From Kitasatospora acidiphila (GTDB lineage Bacteria > Actinomycetota > Actinomycetes > Streptomycetales > Streptomycetaceae), in NCBI RefSeq assembly GCF_006636205.1, contig NZ_VIGB01000003.1, positions 3,958,501-4,022,500 of the forward strand: DNA of 64,000 bases, in the 5' to 3' direction. Position 1 is the first letter of the stretch; each line of letters begins with the position of its first letter. The position numbers and the translations under genes were made by a program. Positions 34,914-43,110 of this stretch are shown piece by piece. The notes under the pieces were generated by a model. That model was not told where the DNA came from. It saw only the letters and a program-made list of their open reading frames with translations, and did no database searches.

Positions 34914-36191
34914 TCAGACCAGGCCGGCGGCCCGGAACGACTCCAGGCTCGGCCGGATCACCGCGGTCAGGCCGGCCCCTGCCGCCGCGTCCAGCGTCTT
35001 GAGGCCGTCGCCGGTGTTGATCGCCACGGTCTCCTTGTCCGGGTCCAGCTGTCCGCTCTCGACCAACTTCTTGAGCACGCCGATGGTCACGCCGCCGGCG
35101 GTCTCGGCGAAGATGCCCTCGGTGCGGGCCAGCAGCCGGATCGCCTCGACCACCTCGGCGTCGGTGACGTCCTCCACCGCGCCGCCGGTGCGCCGGGCGA
35201 TGTCCAGCACGTACGGGCCGTCCGCCGGGTTGCCGATCGCCAGCGACTTGGCGATGGTGTCCGGCTTGACCGGGCGGATCACGTCGCGCCCCGCCTTGAA
35301 CGCCTCGGCCACCGGGGAGCAGCCGGTCGCCTGGGCACCGAAGATCCGGTACGGCCGGTCCTCGACCAGTCCGAGCTCGATCAGCTCCCGCAACCCCTTG
35401 TCGATCTTGGTGAGTTGGGAGCCGGAGGCGATCGGGATCACGATCTGCTCCGGCAGCCGCCAGCCGAGCTGCTCGCAGATCTCGAAGGCCAGCGTCTTGG
35501 AGCCCTCGCCGTAGTACGGCCGCAGGTTGACGTTGACGAAGCCCCAGCCCTCACCGGCCGGATCGCCGATCAGCTCGGAGCAGAACCGGTTCACGTCGTC
35601 GTAGTTGCCCTCGATGCCGACCAGGTCGCCGCCGTAGACCGCGGCCATGACGATCTTGGCGTGCTCCAGGTCGTGCGGGATGAAGACGCAGGAGCGCAGG
35701 CCGGCCCGGGCCGCCGCGGCGCCCACCGCGCCGGCCAGGTTGCCGGTGGAGGAGCAGGAAAGGGTGGTGAAGTCGAAGGCCCGGGCCGCCTCGATGGCGC
35801 AGGCCACCACCCGGTCCTTGAACGAGTGGGTGGGGTTGCCGGAGTCGTCCTTGACGTGCAGCCGGGCGGTGAAGCCGAGCTCCTTGCCGAGCCGGTCGGC
35901 CTCGACCAGCGGGGTCCAGCCGGGGTTCAGGTTGGGCTTGGTCGCCACGTCGGCCGGGACCGGCAGCAGCGGGGCGTAGCGCCAGATGGAGGCCGGGCCG
36001 GCCTCGATCCGGGCCCGCAACTCGGCGGCGCCGTGGTCGCTGTAGTCGTAGGCGATCTCCAGCGGGCCGAAACACTCCAGGCAGGCGAAGCTGGGACCGA
36101 GCGGGAACCGGGTGCCGCACTCCCGACAGGACAGGGCGGCGGCGGGGCCGAGATCAACGGTGGACGTTGCGGCAGGGGTAGCGGTAGCCAT
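34914..36191 (-). CDS. metM: threonine-synthase-like homocysteine synthase (MetM-type)
   Basis: A 425-residue PLP enzyme. An N-terminal zinc-ribbon-like CRECG...CLECF pair leads into a fold II core with HSFKDR (PLP lysine, about residue 123) and SSTGNLAGAVGAAA, and a later GSQLTK. By similarity alone it would be called thrC. However, a complete SAM-I riboswitch precedes it and a sulfur-carrier gene follows, which points to methionine supply. In Streptomyces, MetM, a threonine synthase homologue, was reported to turn O-phosphohomoserine plus MetO thiocarboxylate into homocysteine. ATG 36191 has a GAGGAGAG ribosome-binding site next to the riboswitch. A true threonine synthase remains possible. 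Confidence 0.8.
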   Translation of the reverse strand: MATATPAATSTVDLGPAAALSCRECGTRFPLGPSFACLECFGPLEIAYDYSDHGAAELRARIEAGPASIWRYAPLLPVPADVATKPNLNPGWTPLVEADRLGKELGFTARLHVKDDSGNPTHSFKDRVVACAIEAARAFDFTTLSCSSTGNLAGAVGAAAARAGLRSCVFIPHDLEHAKIVMAAVYGGDLVGIEGNYDDVNRFCSELIGDPAGEGWGFVNVNLRPYYGEGSKTLAFEICEQLGWRLPEQIVIPIASGSQLTKIDKGLRELIELGLVEDRPYRIFGAQATGCSPVAEAFKAGRDVIRPVKPDTIAKSLAIGNPADGPYVLDIARRTGGAVEDVTDAEVVEAIRLLARTEGIFAETAGGVTIGVLKKLVESGQLDPDKETVAINTGDGLKTLDAAAGAGLTAVIRPSLESFRAAGLV

Positions 36192-36210
36192 GGGCGGCGA
36201 GGCCTCTCTC

Positions 36211-36338
36211 CTCATCTTCCCCGGGACGCGGTCGCGCCCGGGCCGGAATTGGCACCTGTCTCGCCGGGGCCTGCTAAAGGCCGGTCGAGAAGGTTGCCGG
36301 GACGTCAACGGGCCGTTCCCTCAGTCCCTCTGGATGAG
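36211..36338 (-). promoter_or_regulatory. SAM-I (S-box) riboswitch
   Basis: The minus-strand leader contains the SAM-I core in order: P1 5' strand CTCATC (36338-36333), CAGAGGGACTGAGGGAACGG, the kink-turn/pseudoknot region GTTGACGTCCCGGCAACC, then GGTGCCAATTCCGGCCCG, and the closing GATGAG (36216-36211) that pairs with P1. The ribosome-binding site of metM abuts the P1 3' strand, so control of translation by SAM is likely; no terminator was seen. Confidence 0.93.
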
Positions 36339-36521
36339 CTCTGTGAAGTTGTCATCGGCGCAGCGCACGGATGCGAGAGCCGACGTTTTCCCGGCGGTCC
36401 ACCCCGGTGTGCGAAGGTCTGACCGCAGTACGAAGACTGTATCCGAAGGCACCACAGCGGAAAGGGGCCGTCCGCCACGCGAGACGCCCCGGACCATTCC
36501 CACGCGTACAAGGAGCGAGAT
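36339..36521. other. divergent promoter region metM/gpgS
   Basis: 183 bases. On the minus strand a TACAGT -10-like box at 36441-36436 would start the metM leader about 90 bases before the riboswitch. No clear promoter was found for gpgS, whose TTG start has an AAGGAG ribosome-binding site. Confidence 0.4.
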
Positions 36522-37532
36522 TTGCCAGCCGAGCAGAGCCCCGCGCTACTCCCGGAGGCGGCCCGCTGGTTGCGCCGCAGGTCCTGGACCGCGGCCGACC
36601 GGCCGGTGCCGCGGTTACTGGCCGCGAAGGAGGCGGCCGGGGCGGCCGGCACGGTCAGCGTGGTGCTGCCGGCGCTCGACGAGGAGTCCACGGTCGGCGA
36701 GATCGTCGAGGTGATCCGCCGTGAGCTGATGGAGCGGATCCCGCTGGTGGACGAGCTGGTGGTGGTGGACTCCGGCTCGGTGGACCGGACCGCCGAGGTG
36801 GCCGCGGCCGCCGGTGCCCGGGTGGTGCGCCGGGACGCGATCCTGCCCCGGCTGCCGGCCGTGCCCGGCAAGGGCGAGGTGCTGTGGCGCTCGCTGCTGG
36901 TGACCAGCGGGGCGATCGTCTGCTTCATCGATGCCGACCTGCGCGAGTTCGACCCGGCGTTCGTCTCCGGGATCGTCGGCCCGCTGCTCACCGACCCGGA
37001 CATCCAGCTGGTCAAGGCGATGTACGACCGCCCGCTGGAGGCCGAGGGCGCGGTGGTGCCGGCCGGCGGCGGCCGGGTGACCGAGCTGGTCGCCAGACCC
37101 CTGCTCAACCTGCACTGGCCGCAGCTGGCCGGCTTCGTGCAGCCGCTCGGCGGCGAGTACGCGGCCCGCCGCTCGCTGCTGGACCGGCTGCACTTCCCGA
37201 CCGGCTACGGGGTGGAGCTGGGCCTGCTGGTCGACGCCCTGGAGCTGGTCGGGCTGGACGCGCTGGCCCAGGTGGACGTCGGAGTGCGCCACCACCGCCA
37301 CCAGGACAGCCAGGCACTGGGCCGGATGGCCGCCACCATCTACCGCACCGCGCTGGAGCGGCTGGACCGCACCAACCGGCTCAAGGCCGCCGACGACCTG
37401 GCCCGCCCGGTGCTCACCCAGTTCTCCCGGGACCCGCTGACCCGGGACTTCACGGCGCACGACCACCCGGTGACGGCCCTGGAGCGGCCGCCGATGATCG
37501 AGCTGCCGGAGTACCGGAACCAGCGGATGTGA
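36522..37532 (+). CDS. gpgS: glucosyl-3-phosphoglycerate synthase
   Basis: A 336-residue GT81 glycosyltransferase that joins glucose from a nucleotide sugar to 3-phosphoglycerate, giving the glucosylglycerate precursor. It has SVVLPALDEESTVGEIV at the start of the Rossmann-like domain, the metal-binding FIDADLREF (DxD, about residue 137), PLGGEYAARR, and GYGVELGLLVD. TTG 36522 is used as start because of an AAGGAG ribosome-binding site 6 bases before it and correct alignment of the N-terminus. It lies 46 bases upstream of the OtsA gene. Confidence 0.88.
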   Translation: MPAEQSPALLPEAARWLRRRSWTAADRPVPRLLAAKEAAGAAGTVSVVLPALDEESTVGEIVEVIRRELMERIPLVDELVVVDSGSVDRTAEVAAAAGARVVRRDAILPRLPAVPGKGEVLWRSLLVTSGAIVCFIDADLREFDPAFVSGIVGPLLTDPDIQLVKAMYDRPLEAEGAVVPAGGGRVTELVARPLLNLHWPQLAGFVQPLGGEYAARRSLLDRLHFPTGYGVELGLLVDALELVGLDALAQVDVGVRHHRHQDSQALGRMAATIYRTALERLDRTNRLKAADDLARPVLTQFSRDPLTRDFTAHDHPVTALERPPMIELPEYRNQRM

Positions 37533-37578
37533 CCAAGGCCCTGGTTTGCCACCCGGCGCCCCCGGCAAGGTTGCCGGT

Positions 37579-39030
37579 ATGGCCGAGCAAACGACCGCAC
37601 GCGTCCTGGTCGCTTCCAACCGCGGCCCGGTCGCCTTCCGCCACGCCCCGGACGGCAGCCTGACACCGCGCCGCGGTGGCGGCGGCCTGGTGTCCGGGCT
37701 GTCCGCGATCGACGACCCGCACGCGGTCTGGGTCTGCGCGGCGCTCGGCGAGGCTGACCGGGCCGCCGCCCGGCAGTCCCCGCAGGGCCGCCTGGACCTG
37801 GCCGGGTTCGACGTCGGCGGACAGGCCGTCCGGATGCTGGACATCGATCCGGTGGTCTTCGACCAGGCGTACAACGGGGTGGCCAACTCCACCCTGTGGT
37901 TCCTGCACCACCAGCTCTACAACACCCCCACCGCGCCGGCCTTCGACCAGGCCGCGGCCGAGCGCTGGGCCGGGTTCCGGGAGTACAACGAGGCCTTCGC
38001 CGCGGCGCTGGCCGCCGAGGCCGCGCCGGGCGCGGCGGTGCTGGTCCAGGACTACCACCTGACCCTGGTGCCGGCCCTGCTCCGGGAGCGCCGCCCCGAC
38101 CTGCGGATCGGCTACTTCCTGCACACCCCCTGGGCGCCGGTCGACTACTTCCGGCTGCTGCCCGACGAGCCGGCCGCCGCCGTGCTGACCGGGGTGCTGG
38201 GCGCGGACCGGGCCGGCTTCCACACCCGGCGCTGGGCCGAGGCGTTCGCCGACTGCTGCGAGCGGGTGCTGGGCGCCACCGTGGACCGGGCGGCGCTGAC
38301 CGTGACCTTCCAGGGCCGCACCACGGCGCTGGGCGTGCACCCGCTGGGCGCCGACGCGGAGTTCCTGCGCGAGCGGGCGCACCGGGCCGACGTCGACGAG
38401 CGGCTGGCCGCGCTGAAGGCCGCGGTGGGCGAGCGGCGAACCATCGTCCGGGTGGACCGCACCGAGCTGAGCAAGAACATCGTGCGCGGCCTGCAGGCCT
38501 ACCTGCACCTGCTGCGCACCCGCCCCGAGTGGCACGACCGGCTGGTGCACATCGCCTTCGCCTACCCGTCCCGGCAGGACCTGGCCGAGTACCGCGACTA
38601 CACGGCAGCGGTGCGGCGGATCAGCGAGGAGATCAACGCCGAGTTCGGCACCGCCACCTGGCAGCCGCTGATACTCCAGGTCGAGGACGACTTCGCCCGC
38701 TCGCTGGCCGCCTACAGGCTGGCCGACGTGGCGCTGGTCAACCCGATCCGGGACGGCATGAACCTGGTCGCCAAGGAGGTGCCGGTGGTCTCCGAGGCGG
38801 GCTGCGCGCTGGTGCTCTCCCGGGAGGCGGGCGCCTGGGCGGAGCTGGCCGAGGACGCGATCGGGATCAACCCCTACGACGTGGTCGGGACCGCCGAGGC
38901 GCTGCACCGGGGCCTGACCATGCCCGCCGCCGAGCGCACCGAGCGCACCAAGCGGCTGGCGGCGGCGGCCACCGCGCTCTCGCCGCAGCAGTGGTTCCTC
39001 GACCAGCTGGCCGCGCTGACCGCCTCCTGA
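37579..39030 (+). CDS. otsA: trehalose-6-phosphate synthase
   Basis: A 483-residue GT20 glucosyltransferase that makes trehalose 6-phosphate from a nucleotide glucose and glucose 6-phosphate. The N-terminal motif is SNRGPVAF, then GGGGLVSGL, VQDYHLTLVP (about residue 156), VDRTELSKNIVRGL in the nucleotide-binding Arg/Lys region, and NPIRDGMNLVAKE near the C-terminus. The SNRGP and DRTELSKN variants differ slightly from E. coli OtsA. The neighbour otsB (convergent, 16-base gap) supports the pathway. ATG 37579 is preceded by a weak CAAGGT box. Confidence 0.9.
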   Translation: MAEQTTARVLVASNRGPVAFRHAPDGSLTPRRGGGGLVSGLSAIDDPHAVWVCAALGEADRAAARQSPQGRLDLAGFDVGGQAVRMLDIDPVVFDQAYNGVANSTLWFLHHQLYNTPTAPAFDQAAAERWAGFREYNEAFAAALAAEAAPGAAVLVQDYHLTLVPALLRERRPDLRIGYFLHTPWAPVDYFRLLPDEPAAAVLTGVLGADRAGFHTRRWAEAFADCCERVLGATVDRAALTVTFQGRTTALGVHPLGADAEFLRERAHRADVDERLAALKAAVGERRTIVRVDRTELSKNIVRGLQAYLHLLRTRPEWHDRLVHIAFAYPSRQDLAEYRDYTAAVRRISEEINAEFGTATWQPLILQVEDDFARSLAAYRLADVALVNPIRDGMNLVAKEVPVVSEAGCALVLSREAGAWAELAEDAIGINPYDVVGTAEALHRGLTMPAAERTERTKRLAAAATALSPQQWFLDQLAALTAS

Positions 39031-39046
39031 GCGGCTCGGCGGCGGC

Positions 39047-39901
39047 TCAGCGCGCCGTCGCGAGCTCCTCGCCCAACTGCTCCAGCAGCTCCACCACCCC
39101 GCCGGGCCCCGGCACCACCAGGTCGGCCCGCTCGGCCACCTCGCGCACCGGCGGCTCGCCGGTCACCGGGCCGCTGGCCACCAGCAGCCCGGGCAGTCCG
39201 TCGGCCCGCAGCCGGTCGACCGCGTCGAAGGCGGCCAGGTCGCCCAAGTCGTCACCGGCGTAGAGGACGGCGCCGGCCGCGCGTTCGCGCACCAGGCTGG
39301 TGAGCGCGGCGCCCTTGTCCACGCCGGGCGGGCGCAGCTCGATCACCATCCGCCCCGGCTCCACCGCCAGGCCGTGCGCGGCGGCCAGGTCGGCGAGCGG
39401 CGTGCGCAGCCGGGCCAGCACGCCGTCCGGGTCGGCGGTGCGCCGGGTGTGCACGGCCAGCGAGAGCTCCTTGTCCTCCACCACAGTGCCCTCGGGGACG
39501 CCCAACGAGGCCAGCAGTGCGGGCAGTTCGGCCCGGACCGCGGCCACGCCGGGGTGGATCCCGGGCGCGATCGGCTGCCCGGTCGCGGAGTCCCAGCGCT
39601 CGGCGCCGTAGTGGCCGAGCACCACCAGGTGGTCCAGGCCCGGGGCATCGGCGAAGCCGCCGAGCCGCACCGCGGCCAGTGCCGGACGGCCGGTGACCAC
39701 CGCCACGGTGCCGACCAGGCCGGACAGCCGGGCCAGGGCGGCGGCCGCGCCCGGGTGCGCGACGGCCTGCTCGGGGTCGGCGACGATCGGCGCCAGGGTG
39801 CCGTCGAAGTCGACGGCGAGCAGGGCGCGGCGGGGCTCGGCCAGCAGCGCGGCCAGGCCCGCACGGCCGGCGGGGGTGGTCGGTTCCAGCAGGGTGCCCA
39901 T
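39047..39901 (-). CDS. otsB: trehalose-6-phosphate phosphatase
   Basis: A 284-residue HAD-type phosphatase. The nucleophile motif is AVDFDGTLAPI (about residue 30), motif II VAVVTGRPAL, and the acidic motif AGDDLGDLAAFDA. It also has KELSLAVHTR and ELRPPGVDKGAAL, which are characteristic of OtsB. It dephosphorylates trehalose 6-phosphate. It is convergent with otsA. ATG 39901 is chosen because the preceding MSGLAGRLAA is not conserved-looking and has no ribosome-binding site. Confidence 0.9.
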   Translation of the reverse strand: MGTLLEPTTPAGRAGLAALLAEPRRALLAVDFDGTLAPIVADPEQAVAHPGAAAALARLSGLVGTVAVVTGRPALAAVRLGGFADAPGLDHLVVLGHYGAERWDSATGQPIAPGIHPGVAAVRAELPALLASLGVPEGTVVEDKELSLAVHTRRTADPDGVLARLRTPLADLAAAHGLAVEPGRMVIELRPPGVDKGAALTSLVRERAAGAVLYAGDDLGDLAAFDAVDRLRADGLPGLLVASGPVTGEPPVREVAERADLVVPGPGGVVELLEQLGEELATAR

Positions 39902-39931
39902 GGCGGCCAACCTACCCGCAAGGCCGCTCAC

Positions 39932-40159
39932 TTAACGCTCCGCACGCCGGGCTTCCCGGATCCGCCGCAGCCGGTTGACCAGCACCGGGGCGTGGGCGAG
40001 CGCCTCCGGCCGGTCCAGCAGGCCGTTGAGCAGCTGGTAGTAGCGGGTGGCCGAGATGCCCAGCTCCTCGCGGACGGCCTGCTCCTTGGCGCCCTGGGTG
40101 CGCCAGGGGCGGGCCTCCAGGGCCAGCACGGCGCGGTCGCGGTCGGTGAGCTCGGTCAT
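39932..40159 (-). CDS. DUF3263 protein
   Basis: A 75-residue protein, MTELTDRDRAVLALEARPW, with KEQAVREELGISATRYYQLLN forming a probable helix-turn-helix. It matches actinobacterial DUF3263, of unknown function and possibly DNA-binding. It lies between otsB (same strand, 30 bases downstream) and the DeoR gene. Confidence 0.8.
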   Translation of the reverse strand: MTELTDRDRAVLALEARPWRTQGAKEQAVREELGISATRYYQLLNGLLDRPEALAHAPVLVNRLRRIREARRAER

Positions 40160-40228
40160 GCGGCCATTATCCCGGGGCACGCGGCCACCGCCCCGGGAAC
40201 ACAGGCCACCATCCCGGGGCCGGCCGGG

Positions 40229-41020
40229 TCAGACGGTGAGCACCCGGATCCCGGCCTCGGCGAAGCCCGCCACCGTCTCCTCGGGTGCCGCCGAATCGGT
40301 GACCAGGGTGTCGATCGCCTCCAGCCCGCAGATCCGGGCGAAGGCGCGCCGGCCCAGCTTGGAGGAGTCGGCGGCCACCACCACCCGGCGGGCCCGCTCG
40401 GCGAGCAGCCGGTTGACGCTGGCCTCGCCCTCGTGGTGCGCGGTCGCGCCGGCCCGGACGTCAAGCGCGTCCACGCCCAACACCGTGACGTCCATGGTGA
40501 GTTCACCGAGCACGCTGGCGGCCAGCGGGCCGATCAGCTCATAGGACTGCGGGCGGGCGACACCGCCGGTGACCACGATCTTCACGGCCGGCCGGACCGT
40601 CAACTCATTGGCGATGTTGAGCGCGTTGGTCACCACGGTGAGCGACTGGCCACCGGCTTCCGGCCGTTCGGCCAGCTCCGGGCGGACCGCGAGGGCCCGG
40701 GCCACCTCGGTGGTGGTGGTGCCGCCGTTCAGGCCGACCACCTCGCCCGGGTCGATCAGTGCCGCCACCGCCTGGCCGATCCGCTGCTTGGCACCCGCGT
40801 GCCGGGCGGTCTTGTAGCGCAGCGGCAGGTCGTAGGAGACGTTGTGGGCCACCGCGCCGCCGCGGGTGCGGGTGACCATCTGCTGGCGGGCCAGCTGGTC
40901 CAGGTCGCGGCGGATGGTGGCGGCCGAGACGCCGAGTGCCGTGGCCGCCTCCTCGACCTCCAACCTGCCGTGCTCGGCGAGGAGTTCGAGGAGACCGTTC
41001 CATCGCTCGTATCGGGACAC
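40229..41020 (-). CDS. DeoR/AgaR-family transcription regulator
   Basis: A 263-residue repressor. The N-terminal winged helix-turn-helix (LEVEEAATALGVSAATIRRDLDQL) is followed by a DeoR sensor domain with GLNGGTTTTEVARAL, which binds sugar phosphates. It starts at GTG 41020 with a GGAAGG site upstream. It is divergent from the SIS isomerase gene, so control of the 41.2-44.3 kb amino-sugar genes is likely. An AGTGC-N6-GCACT palindrome at about 41089-41104 is a candidate operator. Confidence 0.88.
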   Translation of the reverse strand: MSRYERWNGLLELLAEHGRLEVEEAATALGVSAATIRRDLDQLARQQMVTRTRGGAVAHNVSYDLPLRYKTARHAGAKQRIGQAVAALIDPGEVVGLNGGTTTTEVARALAVRPELAERPEAGGQSLTVVTNALNIANELTVRPAVKIVVTGGVARPQSYELIGPLAASVLGELTMDVTVLGVDALDVRAGATAHHEGEASVNRLLAERARRVVVAADSSKLGRRAFARICGLEAIDTLVTDSAAPEETVAGFAEAGIRVLTV

Positions 41021-41088
41021 GCCGCGCCTTCCAAAGCTGATCGACCACCGCTGCCCGGACAGCGTCGCACAGTGCCGTCCGCCGCCGT

Positions 41089-41104
41089 AGTGCCGTTACG
41101 CACT
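41089..41104. promoter_or_regulatory. candidate DeoR operator
   Basis: AGTGCCGTTACGCACT forms a 5-bp palindrome with a 6-base centre in the divergent region between the DeoR gene and the SIS gene, just upstream of the -35 of the latter. Confidence 0.4.
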
Positions 41105-41115
41105 TGCCGACCCTA

Positions 41116-41145
41116 TTGCGCACTCCTGATCGAAACAGCTATAAA
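41116..41145 (+). promoter_or_regulatory. promoter of the SIS isomerase gene
   Basis: A -35 TTGCGC (41116-41121), 18-base spacer and -10 TATAAA (41140-41145), followed by an AT-rich start region and a GGAAGGA ribosome-binding site before ATG 41178. Confidence 0.6.
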
Positions 41146-41177
41146 ACAAGCACATTCACGCAGACGGAAGGAACGCC

Positions 41178-42095
41178 ATGAGCTCACTGACCGCCCAGGA
41201 GCTGGCCACCCAGCCGGCCACCTGGCGCCGGGCCGCCGCGCTCGCCGAGCCCTCGGACACCGCGCTGCCGCAGCCCGGCGAGCGGGTCGCCGTGGTCGGC
41301 TGCGGCACCTCCTGGTTCATGGCGCAGGCCTATGCCGCGCTGCGCGAGGCCGCCGGCCAGGGCGAGACCGACGCCTTCGCGGCCTCCGAGTTCCGTTATG
41401 CCCGGCAGTACGACCGGGTTCTCGTGATCTGCCGCTCCGGCACCACCACCGAGGTGCTGGCCCTGCTGGACCGGTTGTCCGGCCGGACCCCGACCGTCGC
41501 ACTGACCGCCGACCCGACCACCCCGATCAAGCAGGCCGCCGACCGGCTGGTGGTGCTGGACTTCGCCGACGAGCGGTCGGTGGTGCAGACCCGGTTCGCC
41601 ACCAGCGCACTGGCCCTGCTGCGGGCCCACCTGGAGCTGCACGGCGCACTCCCGGCCGGCGTGCACCCGGTGGCCCGAGCCGCCGACGACGCCGAGCAGG
41701 CGCTTGCCCAGCCGCTGCCCGACGGCCTGCTGACGATTGATCAGATCAGTTTCCTGGGCGCCGACTGGACCAACGGGCTGGCCCTGGAGGCCGGCCTGAA
41801 GATGCGCGAGGCGGCCCGCTTCTGGACCGAGACCTACCCGGCCATGGAGTACCGGCACGGCCCGATCGCCATCACCGGGCCCGGTCGCGCGGTCTGGATG
41901 TTCGGCGAGCTGCCGGCCGGCCTGGACGCCCAGATCGCGGAAACCGGCGGCCTGCTGGTGGCCGACTCGGCACCGGCGGGTATGGATCCGATGGCCGACC
42001 TGGTCCGGGTGCACCGCCTGGCGGTGGCGCTGGCCGAGGCCCGCGGGCTGGATCCGGACCGCCCGCAGGCCCTCACCCGGTCGGTGCTGCTCTGA
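41178..42095 (+). CDS. SIS-domain sugar-phosphate isomerase/deaminase
   Basis: A 305-residue protein with two SIS subdomains: VAVVGCGTSWFMAQAYAAL (about residues 36-54) and the Thr-rich VICRSGTTTEVL phosphate loop. ARFWTETYPAMEYRHGP matches AgaS/GlmS-type isomerases. The likely role is amino-sugar phosphate isomerisation or deamination, feeding fructose-6-phosphate. It is the first gene of the run with nagK and nagA and divergent from the DeoR regulator. Substrate not certain. Confidence 0.82.
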   Translation: MSSLTAQELATQPATWRRAAALAEPSDTALPQPGERVAVVGCGTSWFMAQAYAALREAAGQGETDAFAASEFRYARQYDRVLVICRSGTTTEVLALLDRLSGRTPTVALTADPTTPIKQAADRLVVLDFADERSVVQTRFATSALALLRAHLELHGALPAGVHPVARAADDAEQALAQPLPDGLLTIDQISFLGADWTNGLALEAGLKMREAARFWTETYPAMEYRHGPIAITGPGRAVWMFGELPAGLDAQIAETGGLLVADSAPAGMDPMADLVRVHRLAVALAEARGLDPDRPQALTRSVLL

Positions 42096-42135
42096 CCGGC
42101 GGCAGTCACCTCGACCGGGCCGGACCAATCCGACC

Positions 42136-42151
42136 ACTGGACTAGACCTCT
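42136..42151. promoter_or_regulatory. DasR-type operator (dre) upstream of nagK
   Basis: ACTGGACTAGACCTCT matches the DasR consensus ACTGGTCTAGACCACT at 14 of 16 positions. It lies 29 bases upstream of the nagK GTG. GlcNAc-metabolism control by DasR at nagKA is well known in Streptomyces. Confidence 0.75.
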
Positions 42152-42179
42152 TCTCCTTGGACAAGGGAAACTGTCCCCC

Positions 42180-43110
42180 GTGAAGCACGTCATCGCACTC
42201 GATGTAGGCGGCACCGGCATGAAGGCCGCGCTGCTCGCCCAGGACGGCTCCGTGCTGTTCGAAGCACGCCGACCGACCGGGCGGGAGCACGGCACCGACG
42301 CCGTGGTCGCCGCCATCCTCGACTTCGCCGCCGACCTCGCCGAGGAGGGCCGCAGCCGATTCGGCCAGGGTCCGCTCGCGGCCGGCGTCGCGGTGCCGGG
42401 GACGATCGACGAGAAGAACGGGATCGCGGTCTTCTCCGCCAACCTCGGCTGGCGGGAGCTGCCGATGCGCGAACTGCTCCGCGAGCGGCTCGGCGGCCTG
42501 CCGGTCGCCCTCGGCCACGACGTCCGCTCCGGCGGGCTGGCCGAGGGCGGATCGGTGCCGGCCGCGGGGTCGGGCGGTTCCTCTTCATCGCGCTGGGCAC
42601 CGGCATCGCCGGAGCCATCGGCATCGACGGCCGGATCGAGTCGGGGGCGCACGGCTACGGCGGCGAGATCGGCCACGTGGTGGTCCGTCCCGGCGGTCCG
42701 GCCTGCGGCTGCGGCGCCCGCGGCTGCCTGGAGACGCTGGCCTCGGCCGGCGCGGTCTCCCGGGCCTGGGCCGAGGCGTCGGGCGACCCGGGCGCCGACG
42801 CCGCCGACTGCGCGCTGGCGGTGGCCGCCGGCGACCCGGCCGCGACGGCCCTGTGGCAGCGCGCGGTGGACGCCCTCGCCGACGGCATCGTGCTGGCGCA
42901 GAGCCTGCTCGACCCGTCGACGGTGATCGTCGGCGGCGGGCTGGCCGAGGCCGGTGACACGCTCTTCACACCCCTGCGCGCGGCGGTCGCCGAGCGGCTG
43001 ACCTTCCAGGTGCCCCGAAGGTGGTCCCGGCCATGCTCAAAGACACCGCCGCTTCCCTGGGCGCCGGCCTGCTCGCCTGGGATCTGCTCTCAACGGAGGT
43101 GACCGCGTGA
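42180..43110 (+). CDS. nagK: ROK-family N-acetylglucosamine kinase, two apparent frameshifts
   Basis: A cytoplasmic kinase that phosphorylates GlcNAc. It opens with ALDVGGTGMKAALL (ATP loop); after the first break it continues as FIALGTGIAGAIGIDGRIES, GYGGEIGHVVV and the zinc motif CGCGARGCLETLASAGAV. Breaks lie at about 42546-42551 and 43011-43017. Adding one base at each restores 310 residues ending in LSTEVTA. Both fit loss of a G or C in a short run. GTG 42180 is the start; the stop overlaps the nagA start by 4 bases (GTGA). Function is secured by the ROK motifs, the nagA neighbour and the DasR site. Confidence 0.88.
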
